In this document: in pieces, positions 59,373-64,000 of the stretch | How positions within the stretch are numbered: the stretch's first letter is position 1 | Layout of the letters: each line of letters starts with the position of its first letter | Assembly: GCF_949628265.1 (NCBI RefSeq) | Contig: NC_088786.1 | Span: 39,701,681-39,765,680 of the forward strand | DNA length: 64,000 nucleotides | Direction of reading: 5' to 3' | DNA from: Cloeon dipterum | Lineage: Eukaryota > Arthropoda > Insecta > Ephemeroptera > Baetidae | Notes under the pieces: generated by a model | Database searches by the model: none | Told to the model about the DNA's origin: nothing | What the model saw: only the letters and a program-made list of their open reading frames with translations | Position numbers and translations under genes: made by a program

Positions 59373-59544
59373 AGTCATTGCCAAATGTTTTTGATTATCG
59401 ATATAGAATCGTCTGAAAATTATCGATGCTGAAATATCGTCCTATATAACCTGAGTAGTCCATGCCAAATAAAAATCGATTTTTAACATCGATATTTTTC
59501 AGACGATATATATATCGACAGTTCAATAACATTTGGCGATGACT
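59373..59544. repeat. 172-bp hairpin element
   Basis: AGTCATTGCCAAATGTT ... TATCGATATAGAATCGTCTG at the left pairs with CAGACGATATATATATCGAC ... AACATTTGGCGATGACT at the right, arms of about 57 bp. TA at both edges (CTA/GTCATT and GATGAC/TA) would fit a TA target duplication. It abuts the right copy of the 800-bp repeat. Confidence 0.82.
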
Positions 59545-59546
59545 AT

Positions 59547-60381
59547 ATATATAATAATAAGAAGGACACAACACACTCTAATTGTTAATAGTCGGAGTGT
59601 GGGAGGGTCACATGACAAGTTTCAAACCATCTCATGGACTTATCAGCTATCCGCAGCATTCTGCTGTGTGTCTTGATTATTTATATTATTTACGCTTTCC
59701 CGTCTCCGCTTTTCTCTAAAAATCTCTCTCTGCCGACCACGTTCTCTAGCCAATTTTCAAATCGGAGCGCGGCCTACTATTTGTACTTTAAAAAATCCCC
59801 TCTCATTTATGGAAATGAACTGAAATGCCAGTTCTAAAAATATTCTTACCGCTTGTGTTGCCTGTGCGGAGGGTGCGAGATCACACACACACGTAGAGAG
59901 CGAGCGAGGGCGGAAACACGACTGCGAGCCTGCTTTTGCTTTTACAGGAGAATGAAGGAGCCTGCTCTTTTCAGTATCCCCCTATGTCGCTGTTACGACG
60001 CTCTCCCAATTTACCACCCACGCTGTTGTTATTCTTCGGAATTCCTGCGCCTATTTTTCGTGATCCAACAATGCGTTGTCGGCTGACAATGAGCCGCTTC
60101 TCTAGTCTCCAACAAAGCGTGGATAAATGTTTCTCGAATATTCTCTCGTTTATAGTTGAATGGTTTGCTTCACGCATTTTCTTACCCTTTAACGTTCCCA
60201 TCTACATCGAAACGAATTTTTCATAAAAGCTGGTGGAAAGCGTTGCAAATAACCATTATTTGACGTCCCTTTTGCCTTTGCAATTATTTGTTAGGGGAAA
60301 TCAGGAAAATCCATTAAAATATTTCAAGTCTAGCCCAACGGAATTCTTTCTTTAGCATTATTTTTATTTTGTTATATTTTT
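59547..60381. repeat. 800-bp dispersed repeat, right copy
   Basis: Same orientation as 6,555-7,362 and matching almost throughout, with small indels such as GACACAACACACTC against GACACACTC. Frames are not preserved between the two, so it is treated as non-coding. Confidence 0.85.
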
Positions 60382-60754
60382 GGTACGTGTTCAGGATGTG
60401 AATGTATGTATTTACACTGACAGAAAGCCCACTAAAAAGCGCGCGAAACCCGTGTTCGCATAGCATACAACACTTCTCATTATTGTTCCAACTTAAAAAA
60501 GGGGTTTTGGGTGCAGAAACTTTGCTTTGTTGGATGAGTTTGTGTTCTATAAACACTGGAAAATGCTATTCTTATGCCCAGCATTGCCATTTTCGTTCAA
60601 GGACGAGCTAAAATGCTACATTATTATTAAGATCCAAAATATTATATTTTCATGTGACCGTTTTTTCGCGCCATGCTCCACCAGACGCCACTCGTACGAA
60701 TCTGGCCCTCGCTTAAAAATGTGGGATCCTTGCTTTCAAAATTAAAATCCCTAC

Positions 60755-61325
60755 GAGAAAAAACACGAGTTGACACGAGTTTTTGGTGACCCCCTCAAAT
60801 ATTTTTTTTGTTATTTTTCCCGGGTTGTTTGAGGCTCCCTTTATCAATATTGACTGGAAATTTTGATTTATTTCGTTATTTTAAAAATTCTGGATCACGA
60901 GATAATCACGTGATAAACACGTGTTTCCGGTTACGAGTTAAAAATTAAAATGCTTGTTAATTGTTTCAATTGCATTTCAACTATGTTATTTTGCAGTTTT
61001 GTTCCTTAATTTAATGATTTTAAGTGTAAATAGTTAAATTTAGCTACTCGCGTATTTCAACTTGAGTTGAACTCGTGTTTAACCCGGGTGTTAAAACACG
61101 TGTCACAGATCACGTGATTAACACGTGTTCAACTCGAGTTAAAATACACGAGTTGCTAAATTTAATATTTACTTATAATTTATAAAAATTTGCCCATTTT
61201 ATTTAAAGAATGGGCACATGTTTTCAAAATTCTTCGAAAATACGTGGTCAATTAAACTCGTGTCTGAGATCACGTGTTTAACACGTGTTTAACCCGAGTC
61301 GTTACGTTATACGAGTAGATCGGAT
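60755..61325. repeat. cluster of CACGTG palindromes
   Basis: CACGTG occurs at 60907, 60918, 61097, 61111, 61122, 61271 and 61282, mostly inside the longer palindrome AACACGTGTT. They are mixed with ACTCGTGT, ACACGAGT, AACTCGAGTT and CCCGGG. Flanking units ACACGAGTTGACACGAGT lie near 60,764. There is no open frame. Confidence 0.8.
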
Positions 61326-62540
61326 TAATAATTTGCTCTCGAAATAATTTTAGAAAGAAAAAACTTCACGAGAGTTAGTGATGACACTATGGTATATAAA
61401 ATACTTTATATAATAATTGTATTTTTTTCCAATTTAGCCATAGCTAATTTAATGAGTGTTAAAATTAATAGAAATATTCATCAGAGGGATAAATATATCA
61501 CTGTCGTGGAATTTTGAATTTAAAGAATCAAAAATTTTAAAATATAATTTTAAGTTAATGTTAAATATTTGTTATTTATTTTTCTAATCATTTTCCGACA
61601 CATGTCCATCAATGGGGAGGTATAGGCGGGGTAGGGGTTGGTTTATATATACTTGAAATAATTATTAAATTATGATATATATAAAATATTTTTTGCATAT
61701 TTTCCATCACACGTGTAAATTGTTTGGTTTTGACAAAGAGCGCGAATCAAAAGTCAACAACGTGAAATCGGGAATATTTTCGATATCAGTCTTTGAATAA
61801 ATTAAATAAATATTATATACACATAGCTAGAGATCTAGGTCGGGGATTGGGAAAAGAGCGCTTTGAATTGTGGAAAAAATTAACGTGTTCTGCTTTAACA
61901 TTTTTATTGAATAATTTTAAAAATCTTAAAATCATAAATGACGTGTGTTATTAACGAGAAAAATCACCCGTGGGCTGTATTTTATCTTTGACGATGATAT
62001 TTTCTGTATCACATTGATAACATTCTAAGAGCTGTAGATTTTTACACTAATTTAAGCAAATTTGCAAGTTCTCTGAAATTCGTGGGGCGCGCAAACAAAT
62101 ATGCTGAATAAAAAAAAAATATTGAGCCCAGCACTCGCGGCTTTCGCGCTACTTAAAAAAGGTTTACAATTTCTTATTTCTCGGAGATAAATAAACCGAT
62201 TTTTATTTTTTACACACTCATAATGGGGGAAAAAGGAAAATATGTTTTGAGTTCATCAAGATTTACGAGCAATTTTAATAATTAAATTAAAACTTCTGGT
62301 TATTAATTGTGTAAAGCATGGATAAATAAGTTAAATTTCTATTTTTAATATTTAATTAATAACCGGTTTCAAAAGAAATAATTTCATAATTATAATCGCA
62401 GCTGGTTACGATTGGCTCTACTGGTTGCTGCCCCGCCCACATCGAGCAACCGGTTAAGCAGCAGCTGGATGATAATATTTTGTTCTTCATCGCACTATTC
62501 TGTCGCAATTCGAATAAAAAATGGCCTAAGACATTTGAAA
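61326..62540. other. AT-rich, no supported gene
   Basis: I see no gene or repeat with a clear boundary in this stretch. Confidence 0.5.
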
Positions 62541-62870
62541 ATCCATTTTGTATTGTAAATTCTTTCAATTTATTCAGGAAATAAGCCGTTTACATCTAAA
62601 ATTTTGCGAAATTCTTTCATTCGAGTTTGGGGAAGTACCGGTTTTGCAGTGCGCAGACGCACTCATTCGTCAACGGCAAGCGCACCAGCCGGCCAGCCAA
62701 CGCAGGCAACACCAACTCCAGCACCCAGCAGCAGCAGCCGGCAACGGTCAGTGGTGCAGTTTTGTTTACCTGGTTTACCTGCGGAAATGGGACAATGTTG
62801 CTCTTCGTGACCTCTGAAGGGCGTACCATTGGCTACCGCTGCCATCTGAGTGAGTGGCCAGCGTGTGCGT

Positions 62871-62917
62871 CATGCTGGCCAAACGGAATCGTAAGAATTC
62901 TCGTCTCGCCCAAGCAA
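62871..62917 (+). CDS. possible first coding exon, 5' end only
   Basis: ATG at 62871 reads MLAKRNRKNSRLAQA and meets a strong donor (CAAG/GTATGT) at 62,917/62,918, at the end of a GC-rich island (62,620-62,920) that stands out from AT-rich sequence. The following sequence is rich in TACATACA/ATGTATGT, like an intron. A longer frame from 62627 uses the same donor and includes FTCGNGTMLLFVTSEGRTIG, so the true frame is open. Downstream exons were not found in this window. Confidence 0.25.
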
Positions 62918-62929
62918 GGTATGTACATA

Positions 62930-64000
62930 CATTATATTTATGCATTAATTATGTATATATCCAATAAATTTGTGAATTTTTCACCCTTTCGCCGGATATT
63001 ATTTTGGTCTTATACATACATACATTCATGTACGTATGTATCTACATTTTAAATGTATGTACATATAGATACCGCCTACATACATGGATGTATTTATGTA
63101 TAAGACCACAATTCGTACATTCTATTCAGTTTAAATATATGCAGTGAGTTTCTGGCTGAACTTTATTTATTTTTGAGTTTGAATATGCATATATATAATT
63201 ATTGATGTAAAGTAAGCGAAAAGCTTGAGTTTACCATAACGTCAAACTTGCGAACCATGTTCCATAATTCAAGTTTGCAAAATATTCTGTATTATTTTTC
63301 AGATTGAGAAATTGTGACATCCCAAATTATATGGAGATGGCCCCGACTTGAAGCCCACTGAGTCCGCTGTTAAGGAAACGATCAAAGAATCATAATAATT
63401 GTTCTGGTGGGTACGTGTAATATTATTAAAATTTTGATACCAAGTGTTTTCAATTGTGTACATACACACGGTGCATGTACATTATATTTTTTCTGTACAC
63501 TTAAAGAGGATTAATGCTGCAAAATCCTGGATAATCCTGGTTGCCAATACATGAACTCTTCCCTTAAAATTAAGTTGACGCCAATATTGAGATAATTAGC
63601 ACTTAAAATATTTGAGAAAATTGGCTGAAATGTTAGCATGCTTTTTAAATGGCGAGGGCTGCCTATCCTTACTTGAAATCTGAAATTTCGCAAAAAATAA
63701 TTCCCCTAAAAAGTTTCATACGCTGTTGGAAAGATCTCGACGAGAGGAAATCTGCCAAAAAATGCGGTCAAACGCTGGAAATTTTCTGAAAACCTTTGAA
63801 AAATCGGAATATTTTCTAGGAAGGTCTTTTTTATTATGTATTATAATAAAATTAATTGACTGATTTTGCATCCAATTATTAAAAAAAATAATTGTTGCCT
63901 TGTATCAATCATCTTTAAACACTTTTCACATCGTTTATATTCTGTACAACCATTGTATGTGTACAATTTCATTTTTATGCGTTTCAGTGAAAACGTTTTT
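62930..64000. other. right edge: short ATGTATGT repeats, no supported gene
   Basis: ATGTATGT/TACATACA phrases form an imperfect inverted pair around 63,005-63,110 (GGTCTTATACATACATACAT and ATGTATTTATGTATAAGACC). Beyond that I see nothing to annotate. Confidence 0.5.

Overview
This is an AT-rich nuclear segment, almost certainly from an arthropod and most likely an insect. Spliced genes have short introns with GT/AG borders, miniature inverted-repeat elements are abundant, and there is a tandem family of proteins with an N-terminal four-cysteine domain that resembles the arthropod ZAD (zinc-finger-associated domain), followed by a C2H2 finger array. I cannot name the species. I saw no tRNA, rRNA or CRISPR.

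Layout. The left flank (1-7,900) holds a small three-exon gene on the minus strand (344-908), a GC-rich, possibly two-way promoter near 4,400-4,710, and the 3' exons of a plus-strand gene ending at 5,816. These are followed by an inverted-repeat element and an 800-bp repeat. The centre (8,100-54,300) is a head-to-tail array of eight related ZAD/zinc-finger genes, all on the minus strand. They are numbered here from left to right: 1 (11,746-13,475), 2 (15,560-17,193), 3 (23,789-27,670), 4 (28,709-30,363), 5 (33,303-34,910), 6 (35,947-37,682), 7 (42,263-43,999) and 8 (51,243-52,947). Each has the same plan: a ZAD exon, a 95-98 nt exon and one long finger exon with 13-14 fingers. Genes 2, 4, 6, 7 and 8 read intact. 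Gene 1 is frameshifted, gene 3 has a 2.2-kb transposable element inside its finger exon, and gene 5 has a 2-bp deletion that is open only if the last intron is kept in the mRNA. Each gene has a conserved upstream block with a GATA-like motif and an inverted CCAAT box. Two further promoter blocks have no gene of their own.

Between the genes lie several repeat families: a 4.5-kb duplicated block (18,660-23,125 and 45,400-49,900, with fragments near 31,100-32,330), an 0.8-kb block repeated downstream of genes 1, 2, 5 and 7, CCAGTTGC-ended inverted-repeat elements, CCCGCA-ended elements with 2-bp target duplications, and a 640-bp foldback palindrome. The right flank (54,300-64,000) is mostly non-coding. 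It carries a second copy of the left-flank pair (inverted-repeat element plus 800-bp repeat) in the same orientation, so the array is bracketed by direct repeats about 53 kb apart.

How it works together (inference): the ZAD core is almost unchanged between copies while finger helices and finger blocks differ in a patchwork. This suggests a family with a shared dimerisation module and diversifying DNA recognition, evolving by duplication, gene conversion and loss.
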